Shown one piece after another: positions 1-8,580 of a stretch of DNA of 64,000 nucleotides. The DNA is from Rhodanobacter sp. 7MK24 (GTDB lineage: Bacteria; Pseudomonadota; Gammaproteobacteria; Xanthomonadales; Rhodanobacteraceae): the NCBI RefSeq assembly GCF_014842995.1, contig NZ_JACYXL010000001.1:249183-313182 (forward strand), in the 5' to 3' direction. The notes under the pieces were generated by a model. It was given only the letters and a program-made list of their open reading frames with translations, did not search any database and was not told the origin of the DNA. Position 1 is the first letter of the stretch. Every line of letters begins with the position of its first letter. The position numbers and the translations under genes were made by a program.

Positions 1-1
1 G

Positions 2-1810
2 GAACAGCAGGTGTCCGGCTACCGCTTCAACCTGGTCGAACTGGATCAGACCGTGCAACGCTTGCGCGGCCAGTTGCGCATGCTGGAAATCGAAACCGAG
101 GCGCAGATCATCGCGCGTTTCCAGCGCGAGCACCGCGAGGCCGGCAGCGCCACCGCCTTCGATCCGCTCGAGCTCGACCGTTTCTCGCAATTGCAGCAGT
201 ACTCGCGCTCGCTGGCCGAGTCGGTGTCCGACTTGGTGTCCATCCAGGGCGTGCTGGACGAATTGACCCGCCAGGCCGAAAACCTGCTGGTGCAGCAGTC
301 CCGCGTCAGCACCGAGTTGCAGGAGGGCTTGCTGCGCACGCGCATGCTGCCGTTCGACACCATGGTGCCGAATCTGCGTCGCACCCTGCGCCAGGCTGCG
401 CAGGAGGAAGGCAAGAGCGCGCAGCTCTATGTGGACGGCGCACACGGCGAAATGGATCGCAACCTGCTTGATCGCATCAAGGCGCCGTTCGAGCACATGC
501 TGCGCAACGCCGTGGCGCATGGCTTCGAATCGCCGGAAGATCGCCGCAAGGCAGGCAAGCCGGCAGAGGGTGCGGTACGCATCCGCGTGACGCGCGAAGC
601 CACCGAGGTGGTGGTGCGCGTCAGCGACGACGGCCGCGGCCTCGACCGCGAGGCCATTCGCAAGCGCGGCGTGGAACGCGGCCTCATCGGCGCTGATGCC
701 CGCCTGAGCGACGACCAGGTGCTCGCCCTCATCACCCAGCCCGGATTCTCCACCGCCAGCACGGTCACCCAGTTGGCCGGCCGCGGCGTGGGCATGGACG
801 TGGTAGCGAACGAGATCAAGCAGCTGGGCGGTTCGCTGGCGATCGAGTCGCAACAGGGCCAGGGCACCACCTTCGTATTGCGCCTGCCATTCACCCTTGC
901 CGTGACCCAGGCCATCCTGGTGCGCATCGGCGAAAGCACCTTCGCGATCCCGATGACCTCGGTGCAGGGCGTCGCGCGCGTCGACGTCGACGAGCTGACC
1001 TCGCGCATGGCCGAACACGAGCCCGTGTTCGCACACGGCGACGAGCAGTTCGGCATCCACGACCTGGCCGAATTGCTCGGTCTGCCGCCTGGCGTGATGC
1101 CGGAAGGCGAGCAACCGCCGTTGCTGCTTGCCCGCACCGGCGACCTGCGTGCGGCGATCCGCGTCGACGCGGTGCTGGGTTCGCGCGAAATCGTGGTGAA
1201 GTCGGTCGGCCCGCAGGTGAGCTCGGTGCCGGGCGTGCTTGGCGCCACCATCATGGGCGACGGTTCGGTGCTGGTGATTCTCGACCTGGCGCCGCTGGTG
1301 CGCCATGGCGTGGTGCGCCGCGAACAGCGCCTGTCCGAGGGCCTCACCGCGGTCGAGTTGCCGAAGATCGAGGAGCAGCGCACCCGCCCGCTGGTCATGG
1401 TGGTGGACGATTCGATCACCATGCGCAAGGTCACCGGTCGAGTGCTGGAGCGCCACGAATACGAAGTGGGCACCGCGAAGGACGGTGTGGACGCGCTGGA
1501 GAAGCTGCACGAGCGCGTGCCCGACCTGATGCTGCTGGACATCGAGATGCCGCGCATGGACGGCTACGAGCTGGCCACCCATATGAAGGCGGATCCGCGC
1601 CTGCGCGACGTGCCAATCATCATGATCACCTCCCGTACCGGCGACAAGCATCGCCAGCGTGCGTTCGACATCGGCGTGGATCGTTACCTCGGCAAGCCCT
1701 ACCAGGAAGCCGAACTGCTGTCGCAGATCACCGAAGTGCTGGATCAGCGCGCCGAGATGTTGGAGCGGCGCGCCGTCGAACAGCTTTCGCAGGAGCCGCA
1801 CCATGGTTGA
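2..1810 (+). CDS. chpA: ChpA-type pilus chemotaxis hybrid histidine kinase, 3' part
   Basis: C-terminal 600 or so residues of a CheA-like hybrid kinase; the frame is open to the left edge, so the N-terminal Hpt domains lie outside. Visible in order: dimerisation helices, an HATPase domain (N-box around HMLRNAVAHGFE, G1 DDGRGLD, G2 GRGVGMDVV), a CheW-like domain, and a C-terminal receiver with VVDDS, the phospho-acceptor Asp in LLDIEMP and the Lys in GKPY. Known ChpA/PilL proteins phosphorylate PilG/PilH and control type IV pilus twitching. The following CheB-like and CheW-like genes match the chpA-chpB-chpC order of Pseudomonas, which supports ChpA over a flagellar CheA. The stop overlaps the next start by 8 nt. 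Confidence 0.88.
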   Translation, partial: EQQVSGYRFNLVELDQTVQRLRGQLRMLEIETEAQIIARFQREHREAGSATAFDPLELDRFSQLQQYSRSLAESVSDLVSIQGVLDELTRQAENLLVQQSRVSTELQEGLLRTRMLPFDTMVPNLRRTLRQAAQEEGKSAQLYVDGAHGEMDRNLLDRIKAPFEHMLRNAVAHGFESPEDRRKAGKPAEGAVRIRVTREATEVVVRVSDDGRGLDREAIRKRGVERGLIGADARLSDDQVLALITQPGFSTASTVTQLAGRGVGMDVVANEIKQLGGSLAIESQQGQGTTFVLRLPFTLAVTQAILVRIGESTFAIPMTSVQGVARVDVDELTSRMAEHEPVFAHGDEQFGIHDLAELLGLPPGVMPEGEQPPLLLARTGDLRAAIRVDAVLGSREIVVKSVGPQVSSVPGVLGATIMGDGSVLVILDLAPLVRHGVVRREQRLSEGLTAVELPKIEEQRTRPLVMVVDDSITMRKVTGRVLERHEYEVGTAKDGVDALEKLHERVPDLMLLDIEMPRMDGYELATHMKADPRLRDVPIIMITSRTGDKHRQRAFDIGVDRYLGKPYQEAELLSQITEVLDQRAEMLERRAVEQLSQEPHHG

Positions 1811-3566
1811 AGCACTGCCTTCGGTGGCATTGCTGTTCGACGACGCCGAGCTGGGGGGGCACCTGCGCCAGACGTTGCAGGAGCGCGGCGCGCGCATCGT
1901 GCACGAAGGTGCCGTCGCGGGGTTCGATGCCGGACTGCTGCGTCAGCTCGATCCCGACGTGCTGGTGGTGAACCTGGACGAAGAGGACGACGAGGCTTTC
2001 GACCGACTGTTCGGCATGGTCGAGGGCGACCACCCGCGCCTGGTGCTCAACGATGCCCGTGCCAGTCGCGCGCTGGACGGCTGGGATCGCGCGCGCTGGG
2101 CGCGCCACCTTGCGATGAAGGTGCTGGCCAGCGGCGACGTGGACCCACCGCGCCCGGCCGACGCACAGACTGTGGAAACGTTGCCGGCGATTGCACCGGC
2201 TGCCGAAGCGACCGAAGCGCTAGCGTTCGAGCCGACGGAGGCCGAGCAGGCCTCGGCGGAACCGGAAACGATGCATGCGTCGGAGTCGGCCGAACAGTAC
2301 GGCGATGCCGCCGGGCACGAAGCAGATGATCGTGCTGCCTCGGACGACCTGGAAGCGGAACTGGCAGCACTGCTGGCCGCACCTGAGCCGGCGTTGCCAT
2401 CCGAACCGTTGGCCGATGCGCCGCCTGCGTTGCCCGAAGCGGATGTGCATGCCGCTGCCGAGCAGGTCGCATTTCATGGCGAAGCCGACGAGCATGCGGA
2501 ACACGGGCTTGCCGCGACGGACGATCTGGAAGCGGAGCTGGCCGCGCTGCTTGCTGGCGAGATCGAGTTGCCCCACGAAGACTTCGCACCCGCCGTGCCG
2601 CGCCATGAACTGCCGCTGCATGACGGCAGTTTCGGCGTCGCGCAGCAGGACGATGCACCGCACCAGTCATTGCCGCTACCCGAGGAGCAATCCGCCCCCT
2701 TCCCGCAGGTCGATGAGGTGTCGCCCGCATCGGCCGCCGCGTCGGATGTGACGGCAAGCGCCCCTGCAGCCCCCGACAACTGGGCGCTGGTGGATCACGA
2801 TGACGTTGCCGCGGCCCCGGCACCCCCTGCGAAAGTCGACGATTTTGGCATCCAGAAGGTGAGCGCCGCCGATTACCTCGCACCGGACGTCGAGCCGGCG
2901 ACGGAGGATTTCAAGCCGACGCTGACGCTGGAACTGGTATCGCTGGAAGAGGCTGTGGCCCCCACCGAATGGGAGCCGACCGAGATGCTGCTGGACGACC
3001 TCGGCGGTGCGCTCAGCCGCGTGGTGCTGCTGGGTGCCTCGGCCGACGGCCTGGATTCGGTCTGCGAATTCCTGGCCAGTCTGCCTGCCGGCGCGCGCCA
3101 TGCCATCCTGCTTACCCAGCATTTCGGCGCGCAGCCGGTCGATACCGTTTTGCAGCGCTTGCTGGAGCGCTCCAGCCTGCCGGTACGGCTCGCCAGACAC
3201 GGTGGCCGCGCACGCGCCGGCGAAGTATTGCTGGTGCCGGCCGCGGCCCAGGTGCAATTGCGCCGCGACGGCAGTATCGAGTTGCGCACCCGCGACGATG
3301 CACCGGAGCCCTCGATCGACGCCAGCTTCACCATGGCGGCGAGTGCCTTCGGGCGCGATGCGCTGGGTATCGTATTCGCTGGCCGTTCCACCGATGCGGT
3401 GGCCGGCGCGCAGGCGATCCACGACCGCAACGGCCAGGTATGGGTGGAGTCCGCCGATGGCGGGTATTCCGCCGACATGGTCGGCGCCATCTTCGCCGAG
3501 CGGCTGGTGAGCTATTCCGGAACGCTGCACGAACTGGCGGCGCATCTGATCGAGGTCTATCCATGA
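1803..3566 (+). CDS. chpB: ChpB-like protein-glutamate methylesterase with long acidic linker
   Basis: Protein of 587 aa. The C-terminal third is a CheB methylesterase domain that removes methyl groups from the pilus chemoreceptor. The catalytic triad is in place: Ser413 in LGASADG, His440 in LTQHF and Asp531 in FAGRSTDAV. The first 115 or so residues look like a degenerate receiver: a VVNLDEED segment is there but the usual acidic pocket is unclear. Between them lies about 270 residues of Ala/Glu/Asp/Pro-rich, low-complexity linker holding two copies of the helix DDLEAELAALLA. Pseudomonas ChpB is much shorter, so the linker is the oddity. The start ATG at 1803 sits inside the chpA end; the stop overlaps the next start (ATGA). 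Confidence 0.82.
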   Translation: MVEALPSVALLFDDAELGGHLRQTLQERGARIVHEGAVAGFDAGLLRQLDPDVLVVNLDEEDDEAFDRLFGMVEGDHPRLVLNDARASRALDGWDRARWARHLAMKVLASGDVDPPRPADAQTVETLPAIAPAAEATEALAFEPTEAEQASAEPETMHASESAEQYGDAAGHEADDRAASDDLEAELAALLAAPEPALPSEPLADAPPALPEADVHAAAEQVAFHGEADEHAEHGLAATDDLEAELAALLAGEIELPHEDFAPAVPRHELPLHDGSFGVAQQDDAPHQSLPLPEEQSAPFPQVDEVSPASAAASDVTASAPAAPDNWALVDHDDVAAAPAPPAKVDDFGIQKVSAADYLAPDVEPATEDFKPTLTLELVSLEEAVAPTEWEPTEMLLDDLGGALSRVVLLGASADGLDSVCEFLASLPAGARHAILLTQHFGAQPVDTVLQRLLERSSLPVRLARHGGRARAGEVLLVPAAAQVQLRRDGSIELRTRDDAPEPSIDASFTMAASAFGRDALGIVFAGRSTDAVAGAQAIHDRNGQVWVESADGGYSADMVGAIFAERLVSYSGTLHELAAHLIEVYP

Positions 3567-4117
3567 GCGTCGAGTTGCCCCGCGAAATCCGTTGCGTGCT
3601 GGTGCCGGCCGGCAGCCTTCGCCTGCTGTTGCCCAACGCCACCGTGGCCGAAGTCATTACCCGCCCTGTCCACGAGGCGGTGGCCGGCGCGCCCGAGTGG
3701 CTGGTCGGTCGCTTCGCCTGGCGCGGCTGGCGCGTGCCGTTGGTGTCCTTCTCGCGCCTCGCCGGCGCGGACGAGGGCGACGCCGAGCTCACCGTGCGCG
3801 TGGCGGTGCTGAAGGCGCTGGGCGGCGATCCCAAGATGCCCTTCATTGCCGTGCTCACGCAGGGCTTTCCGCGCCTGACCACGCTCAACTCCGAGCTCAT
3901 CATTCCCACCCACGACGGCAACGAATTGCCGCCGGGCGTGCGCGCGCAGGTACTGGTGCGCGACGACGTGGCGGTAATCCCCGACCTCGAAGGCATCGAG
4001 GCGGAGTTGGTGCGCCTGTTGGCGCAGGACCAGCCGGAGGACAAACCGGAAGATCAGGAAGTGCACGACCTGTCTCGCGGGGATGACGAACCGGAAGAGC
4101 TGGACGGCGCGGCTTGA
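3563..4117 (+). CDS. chpC: CheW-domain protein, ChpC-like
   Basis: Protein of 184 aa with one CheW-like domain (about residues 8-150: RCVLVPAGSLRLLLP, then AWRGWRVPLVSF). CheW proteins couple chemoreceptors to the CheA kinase in a cytoplasmic array; third in a chpABC-like order, this one probably serves the pilus pathway as a second adaptor beside PilI. The last 35 residues are acidic (DQPEDKPEDQEV) and may be disordered. The start overlaps the chpB stop by 4 nt, and the stop TGA overlaps the A of the next small gene, so all are translationally coupled. A general CheW role is certain from the fold; assignment as ChpC comes from gene order. Confidence 0.8.
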   Translation: MSVELPREIRCVLVPAGSLRLLLPNATVAEVITRPVHEAVAGAPEWLVGRFAWRGWRVPLVSFSRLAGADEGDAELTVRVAVLKALGGDPKMPFIAVLTQGFPRLTTLNSELIIPTHDGNELPPGVRAQVLVRDDVAVIPDLEGIEAELVRLLAQDQPEDKPEDQEVHDLSRGDDEPEELDGAA

Positions 4118-4281
4118 TGGGGCGTCGTCGCGCCTGGTTGCCGAGCGTGCTGTTCGCGGTAGCGGCAGTGATGGAGTTCGCCGCTGCGGCGATAGGCAAA
4201 CGACCGGCTTTCTACGGTGTTGGAGCAGCTTTTATTGGCGTCGCGGTGATATTCCTGTCGCAGGCGCGCAAGAAAAAATAG
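4117..4281 (+). CDS. Small hydrophobic protein, 54 aa, end of the chp operon
   Basis: A short frame starting at the ATG that shares its A with the chpC stop (TGATG). It encodes a basic start (MGRRRAW), two hydrophobic segments (about residues 8-26 and 31-48) joined by GKRP, and a Lys-rich tail (QARKKK), so a two-helix inner-membrane hairpin is likely. The tight coupling argues that it is real and made together with the chemotaxis proteins. I do not recognise a family and no function can be given. It ends 15 nt before the convergent rsmE stop. Confidence 0.6.
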   Translation: MGRRRAWLPSVLFAVAAVMEFAAAAIGKRPAFYGVGAAFIGVAVIFLSQARKKK

Positions 4282-4296
4282 CCGCGCTTCCGGCTG

Positions 4297-5031
4297 TCAG
4301 AAATCCCCGTGCAAGGCCTGCAACGCAGCCAATGCCGCGAGGCCGGCCGTTTCGGTGCGCAGGATGCGTGGCCCCAGGCGCAGGCCGGCAAAGCCGGCAT
4401 CCCTCAGCAACGCGGTGTCGCGTTCGCCCAAGCCGCCTTCCGGGCCCACCACCAGCAGGGCGCCATTGCTGCCAGGGCGCAGCTCGCGCGCGGAAGCGGT
4501 GGCTTCCGGCAGCAGCGCCAGGCGCAGGGCCGCATCGCCATCCAACGACGCCAGCCACGCAGGCAGGGTTTGCGTAGGAAGGATTTCCGGCAGATGCGCA
4601 CGGCCGCATTGTTCGCAGGCACTGGCAGCCACTGCCTGCCAGTGCGCCAGCCGCTTCTCCGCGCGGGCGGCATCCAGCTTTACCTCGGAGCGTTCGGTGA
4701 GCAGCGGCACGATGCGCACCACACCCAGCTCGGTGGCCTTCTGCACGATCAGGTCCATCTTCTCGCCACGTGCCACGCCTTGCGCCAGCGTAAGCGGCAG
4801 CGGCGACTCGCGCTCCACGATCTGCCGATCCAGCACTTCGACCAGCACTTCGCGCTTGCCGACGCTGCGTATCGCGGCGGCATAGTCCGTACCGTCGCCG
4901 TTGAACAGCGTCAATGGATCGCCTGCCACGAGGCGCAGCACGCGCGCCACATGCTCGCCCGCCTGCGCCGGCAACGCGATTTCGGTGCCGACGGTCAGCG
5001 GCAGGTCGACATGGATACGGATGGTGCGCAT
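4297..5031 (-). CDS. rsmE: 16S rRNA (uracil-1498-N3)-methyltransferase RsmE
   Basis: Protein of 244 aa that methylates U1498 of 16S rRNA with S-adenosylmethionine. It begins MRTIRIHVDLPL, has the N-terminal PUA-like part (ALPAQAGEHVARVLR) and the C-terminal SPOUT trefoil-knot domain, with VGPEGGLGERD and LRLGPRILRTETA forming the SAM-binding knot. Length is normal for the family. A GTG 12 nt upstream is possible, but the ATG at 5031 gives the usual N-terminus. The 3' end faces the small chp-operon gene. The region upstream, toward bioA, is filled by a dispersed repeat. Confidence 0.93.
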   Translation of the reverse strand: MRTIRIHVDLPLTVGTEIALPAQAGEHVARVLRLVAGDPLTLFNGDGTDYAAAIRSVGKREVLVEVLDRQIVERESPLPLTLAQGVARGEKMDLIVQKATELGVVRIVPLLTERSEVKLDAARAEKRLAHWQAVAASACEQCGRAHLPEILPTQTLPAWLASLDGDAALRLALLPEATASARELRPGSNGALLVVGPEGGLGERDTALLRDAGFAGLRLGPRILRTETAGLAALAALQALHGDF

Positions 5032-5049
5032 GTCAGAGGCCACCCACGG

Positions 5050-5165
5050 TTTTCAGGAAGCTGTTCGCGCGCAGGCAACGGAAGAACGAAGGAGCGGGCC
5101 TCAGTCCGCGACTGGGTGACGGCGCTGGAAGGTGGGCGAATGGCTCCGGCCTTGCGGGATGCTGG
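5050..5165. repeat. Dispersed intergenic repeat, family A, copy 1
   Basis: The spacer between rsmE and bioA contains CTGTTCGCGCGCAGGC followed by GGAAGAACGAAGGAG, a GGGCC-CAGTCC segment and GACTGGGTGACGG. The reverse complement of 14500-14690 carries the same blocks in the same order (CTGTTTGCGCGCAGGC, GGAAGAACGAAGGAG, GAGTGATGACG). The two copies are in opposite orientation and about 9.5 kb apart. No gene is seen here; the frame that reads through it is a by-product of base composition. Confidence 0.6.
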
Positions 5166-5186
5166 GAGATCATCGGCAGGCTCCCG

Positions 5187-6563
5187 CTACACCACGGCCT
5201 GTTCGATGCCGGACGTGGCCGCCGCAACCAGATGGTCGATTTCCGCCTCGTTCACCACATAGGGCGGCATGAAGTAGATCACGTTGCCCAGCGGACGCAG
5301 CAGGGCTTCGTGCCGCAGGCCATGCAGGTAGACGCGCAGACCGCGGCGGTCTTCGGCGGGGAAGGGGCAGCGCGTCGCCTTGTCGGCCACCAGTTCCACC
5401 GCGGCGATCATGCCGGTCTGGCGCACCTCGGCCACGTGCGGGTGATCGCGCAACGGTTCCAGGCGGCGGCTGAGATGGGCAGCCAGCGCGCGATTGCGTT
5501 CCAGCACCGGTTCGTCGCGGAAGATCGCCAGCGTGGCCAGCGCCGCGCTGCAGGCCAGCGGGTTGCCGGTATAGCTGTGCGAATGCAGGAAGGCCTTGCC
5601 GGCGCTGTATTCGGCGTAGAACGCCTCGTACACGTGCTGCGTGGTGAGCACGGCAGACAGCGGCAGCGTACCCCCGGTGAGGCCCTTGGACAGGCACATG
5701 AAATCGGGCGAGACCCTGGCCTGCTCGCAGGCGAACATCGTGCCGGTGCGGCCGAAGCCCACGGCGATCTCGTCGGCGATGAAGTGCACCGCGAACTCAT
5801 CGCAGAGCTTGCGCAGGCCCGCAAGGTAGTCCGGGTGATACATGCGCATGCCGCCTGCGCACTGCACCAGCGGTTCCACGATCACCGCGCAGGTTTCGTG
5901 CGCATGGCATTCCAGCAATGCACGCAGCTCGGCCACGCGGCGCGCGGCGACCTGTGCCGGCGGCTCGCCGGGCTTGCCTTCGTAGGCATCCGGCGAGGGG
6001 GCGAGAATGGGCGTGAGCAGCAGCGGCGCATAGGTCTTCCGGTACAGCGCCACGTCGCTCACCGACAACGCGCCCAGCGTCTCGCCGTGGTAGCTGCCGG
6101 TGAGCGCGATGAAGCGGGTCTTCTCGCCATGGCCCTGGTTGAGCCAATAGTGGAAGCTCATCTTCAGCGCCACCTCGATGGCCGCCGAGCCGTTGTCGGC
6201 GAAGAACACCTTGTCCAGCCCGGGTGGCGTGATGCGCACCAGTTCTTCGGCCAGTTCGATCGCGGGCGGATGGGTGAAGCCGGCGAAGATCACGTGTTCC
6301 AGCGTACGCGCCTGTTCCGCCAGTGCGGCGGCGATGCGCGGGTTGGCGTGGCCGAACAGATTGGTCCACCACGAACTGATGCCGTCGAGGTAGCGCCGCC
6401 CCTCGGCATCGATCAGCCACGCACCCTCGCCGCGCACGATGGGCAGCATGGGGACGCCGCCCTTGCTGGTCATGGCGTGGTCATGCATCTGGGTGCACGG
6501 ATGCCAGATGTGTTTCAGGTCGCGCGCGGCGAGCGCGGTGTTGCGGTCGGCTGGATTCGTCAT
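5187..6563 (-). CDS. bioA: Adenosylmethionine-8-amino-7-oxononanoate aminotransferase (DAPA synthase)
   Basis: Protein of 458 aa; a class-III PLP aminotransferase that turns KAPA into DAPA in biotin synthesis with SAM as amino donor. Near the start is HIWHPCTQMHDH, which matches the BioA substrate region; later come GSYHGETLGALS, the cofactor segment FIADEIAVGFGRTG, and LSKGLTGG with the PLP-binding Lys. In-frame upstream starts exist at 6584 and 6608, but the ATG at 6563 places HIWHP at the distance seen in other BioA proteins. It is divergent from gspN, with 65 bp between start codons. No other biotin gene is next to it. Confidence 0.93.
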   Translation of the reverse strand: MTNPADRNTALAARDLKHIWHPCTQMHDHAMTSKGGVPMLPIVRGEGAWLIDAEGRRYLDGISSWWTNLFGHANPRIAAALAEQARTLEHVIFAGFTHPPAIELAEELVRITPPGLDKVFFADNGSAAIEVALKMSFHYWLNQGHGEKTRFIALTGSYHGETLGALSVSDVALYRKTYAPLLLTPILAPSPDAYEGKPGEPPAQVAARRVAELRALLECHAHETCAVIVEPLVQCAGGMRMYHPDYLAGLRKLCDEFAVHFIADEIAVGFGRTGTMFACEQARVSPDFMCLSKGLTGGTLPLSAVLTTQHVYEAFYAEYSAGKAFLHSHSYTGNPLACSAALATLAIFRDEPVLERNRALAAHLSRRLEPLRDHPHVAEVRQTGMIAAVELVADKATRCPFPAEDRRGLRVYLHGLRHEALLRPLGNVIYFMPPYVVNEAEIDHLVAAATSGIEQAVV

Positions 6564-6628
6564 CGCGTTATGATCGGCGTCCATAGCTGCGCGCTCAAGT
6601 GTGCGCATGAAAATTGCGGAAAGCCTGC

Positions 6629-7417
6629 TTGAAACTCCTCAGGAAAATCCTTGCGGTCGTGGCCGTCCTGCTACTGGCCGTCGCGGCGCTGCTGTGGTGG
6701 CTGCCTGCGCGCTGGGCGATGCCGCTACTGCAGCCGTCGCTGCACGGCCTGCTCTTGCAACAGGTGGGCGGCACCGTGTGGGACGGCCATGCGGATCGCG
6801 TGCAGTCGTCGGACGGCAGCGAACTAGGGCACGTGCAATGGCAGTTGTCGCGCCGCGTACTGCTCGGACAGACCGAGTTGCAGCTCGATTTCACGGGGTC
6901 GCGGTTCGGCTTGCGTGGGCATATGCGGAAGCTGTCGGCGGATCAGGTGGAATGGAGCGACCTGCAAGCGCATGCGGATCTGGCGGCATTGGCCGATCCG
7001 CGCCTTCGTCTGCCCCTGGGCGAACCGCGTGGCGAACTGGTGTTGGGCGTGCAACGCGCCGTGCTGCAGGGCGGCTGGCCGCTGGAACTGCAGGCCGACT
7101 GGCAGTGGCGGCAAGCCGCGATGCATATGAAAAACGGCGATGCCCCGCTGGGCAATTTGCATGGCACGCTCACCGCGCAGGGCGGTGTCATCCATGCACA
7201 ATGGCAGGACGACGGCCAGGGGCCGCTGCGCACTGCCGGTCGTTTCGAATTGAGCCTGCTGGGCTGGCGTCTCGAAGCCGCGTTGCAAGCACGGCGGCCC
7301 GACCCGGCGCTGCAACGCTGGCTCGCCGCGTTGGGCAGGCCTGATGCCGACGGCACCATCCACATAGCACGCAGTGGCGGCATGGCCGCCGCCATCACGG
7401 GAAAAACCGCACCATGA
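6629..7417 (+). CDS. gspN: Type II secretion system protein N (GspN-like)
   Basis: Protein of about 262 aa. A short basic start and one membrane helix (KILAVVAVLLLAVAALLWW) anchor a periplasmic domain of repeated amphipathic strands. VGGTVWDGHADRV is the typical GspN segment (G-x-VWDG-A). GspN/XpsN is an accessory inner-membrane subunit of the type II secretion apparatus. No other gsp/xps gene is near, so it is an orphan. Both plausible starts are TTG (6614 or 6629); the second has GGAAA at a suitable distance and gives MKLLRKIL. The stop overlaps the next start by 4 nt, so it opens a coupled six-gene run. Confidence 0.72.
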   Translation: MKLLRKILAVVAVLLLAVAALLWWLPARWAMPLLQPSLHGLLLQQVGGTVWDGHADRVQSSDGSELGHVQWQLSRRVLLGQTELQLDFTGSRFGLRGHMRKLSADQVEWSDLQAHADLAALADPRLRLPLGEPRGELVLGVQRAVLQGGWPLELQADWQWRQAAMHMKNGDAPLGNLHGTLTAQGGVIHAQWQDDGQGPLRTAGRFELSLLGWRLEAALQARRPDPALQRWLAALGRPDADGTIHIARSGGMAAAITGKTAP

Positions 7418-8208
7418 ACTCCGAAACCGCCGCGCAGGCCCTCGCCGCCGCCCGCGAAGCCGCCGCCGCCGCCGCCGAGGTGATCCTGCATTACTGGAAG
7501 CGCGGCGTGGATGTGGAGATCAAGGGTGATGCCACGCCGGTGACGGCGGCCGACCGCGAGGCCGAGCAGGCGATTCGCAGGGTACTGCGCGCGGCGTTGC
7601 CGGGAGCGGCGATCTATGGAGAGGAATTCGGCCTCGACGGCACGCGCGACGGCCTGCTTTGGCTGGTCGATCCGCTGGACGGCACCAAGAGCTTCGTGCG
7701 CCGTACGCCGTTCTTCTCCACCCAGATCGCCCTGATGGATCGCGGCGAACTGGTGCTGGGCGTATCCAGCGCGCCGGTATATGGCGAGACGATGTGGGCC
7801 AGCGCGGGCAACGGCACATGGTTCGAAGGCGAGCGCGTGCATGTGGCCGACACCGCGGATTTTTCGCAGGCATCGATCTCCACCGGCAACGTGAAGACGC
7901 TCACCGGCGACGCACGCTGGGCCGCGCTGGGCGCGATGATCCGCGACAGCAACCGCATCCGGGGCTACGGCGATTTCTGCCATTACCACCTGCTGGCACG
8001 CGGCTCGCTGGATCTCGTGGTCGAATCGGATGTGAACATTCTCGACATCGCCGCGCTGGCGGTGATCGTGCGTGAGGCCGGCGGCGTATTCACCGATCTG
8101 GATGGCCACGCACCGACACTGGAAACACGCAGCGTGCTGGCCGGCACGCCGGCGATCCACGCAACGGCGTTGCAGCGGCTCTCCCTCAATCGCAACGGAG
8201 GCGCGTGA
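7414..8208 (+). CDS. hisN: Inositol-monophosphatase-family phosphatase, probable histidinol-phosphatase (HisN type)
   Basis: Protein of 264 aa of the Mg-dependent, Li-sensitive phosphatase superfamily. Metal ligands are visible in IYGEEFG (Glu), WLVDPLDGTKSF (Asp-x-x-Asp-Gly) and VNILDIAAL (final Asp). The pattern, with RTPFFSTQIAL and the RGYGDFCHYHLLARG segment, resembles HisN-type histidinol-phosphatases more than SuhB, but substrate choice cannot be read safely from sequence. It overlaps gspN at the start and the next small gene at the stop. A second member of the same superfamily, cysQ, lies 1 kb downstream. Confidence 0.82.
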   Translation: MNSETAAQALAAAREAAAAAAEVILHYWKRGVDVEIKGDATPVTAADREAEQAIRRVLRAALPGAAIYGEEFGLDGTRDGLLWLVDPLDGTKSFVRRTPFFSTQIALMDRGELVLGVSSAPVYGETMWASAGNGTWFEGERVHVADTADFSQASISTGNVKTLTGDARWAALGAMIRDSNRIRGYGDFCHYHLLARGSLDLVVESDVNILDIAALAVIVREAGGVFTDLDGHAPTLETRSVLAGTPAIHATALQRLSLNRNGGA

Positions 8209-8561
8209 CGGTGGAATCCACGATGGTTTTCCTGATGGCCCTGCTGGGTGCGAGCCCGGTGCTGTTCGCCACACTGGTCGGTGGCGTGGTGGCCCTGGTG
8301 CTGTGGCGGCGTGCGCCGCGACCGGCACTGCTGGTGCTGATCGCCTGCATCCTGCAATTTGCGGTGACGTCGTTCGGTGCCTGGCTGCAGGGCTGCTGGT
8401 TGCCTGCGTCCAGGGCAGCAGGCGAGCCGATTGTCCATTTCGCGCAACTCATGGGCATCTGGGCGATGTGCAGCAGCATTCTGCATGGTGTGGTGATCGG
8501 GCTGCTGGTATGGGCGGCGTTCGCCCAGCGCGTGCGGGGCATTCCGCCGCCCATGGTTTGA
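8205..8561 (+). CDS. Small integral membrane protein, 118 aa
   Basis: Starts with GTG overlapping the preceding stop (GTGA) and encodes three likely membrane helices (about residues 7-34, 40-60 and 82-107). The loop GCWLPASRAAGEPIVHFAQ sits between helices two and three. No domain is recognised. Tight coupling to the phosphatase upstream and the 19-nt gap to nudE suggest co-transcription with this nucleotide and phosphate housekeeping run. A scaffold or transport role would be guesswork. Confidence 0.7.
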   Translation: MTVESTMVFLMALLGASPVLFATLVGGVVALVLWRRAPRPALLVLIACILQFAVTSFGAWLQGCWLPASRAAGEPIVHFAQLMGIWAMCSSILHGVVIGLLVWAAFAQRVRGIPPPMV

Positions 8562-8580
8562 GCCACGTTACAATCGCCCG

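Noticed and set aside
4914-6632. Plus-strand open frame of 572 codons opposite bioA
   Set aside because: Shadow of bioA; the start reads through repeat family A.
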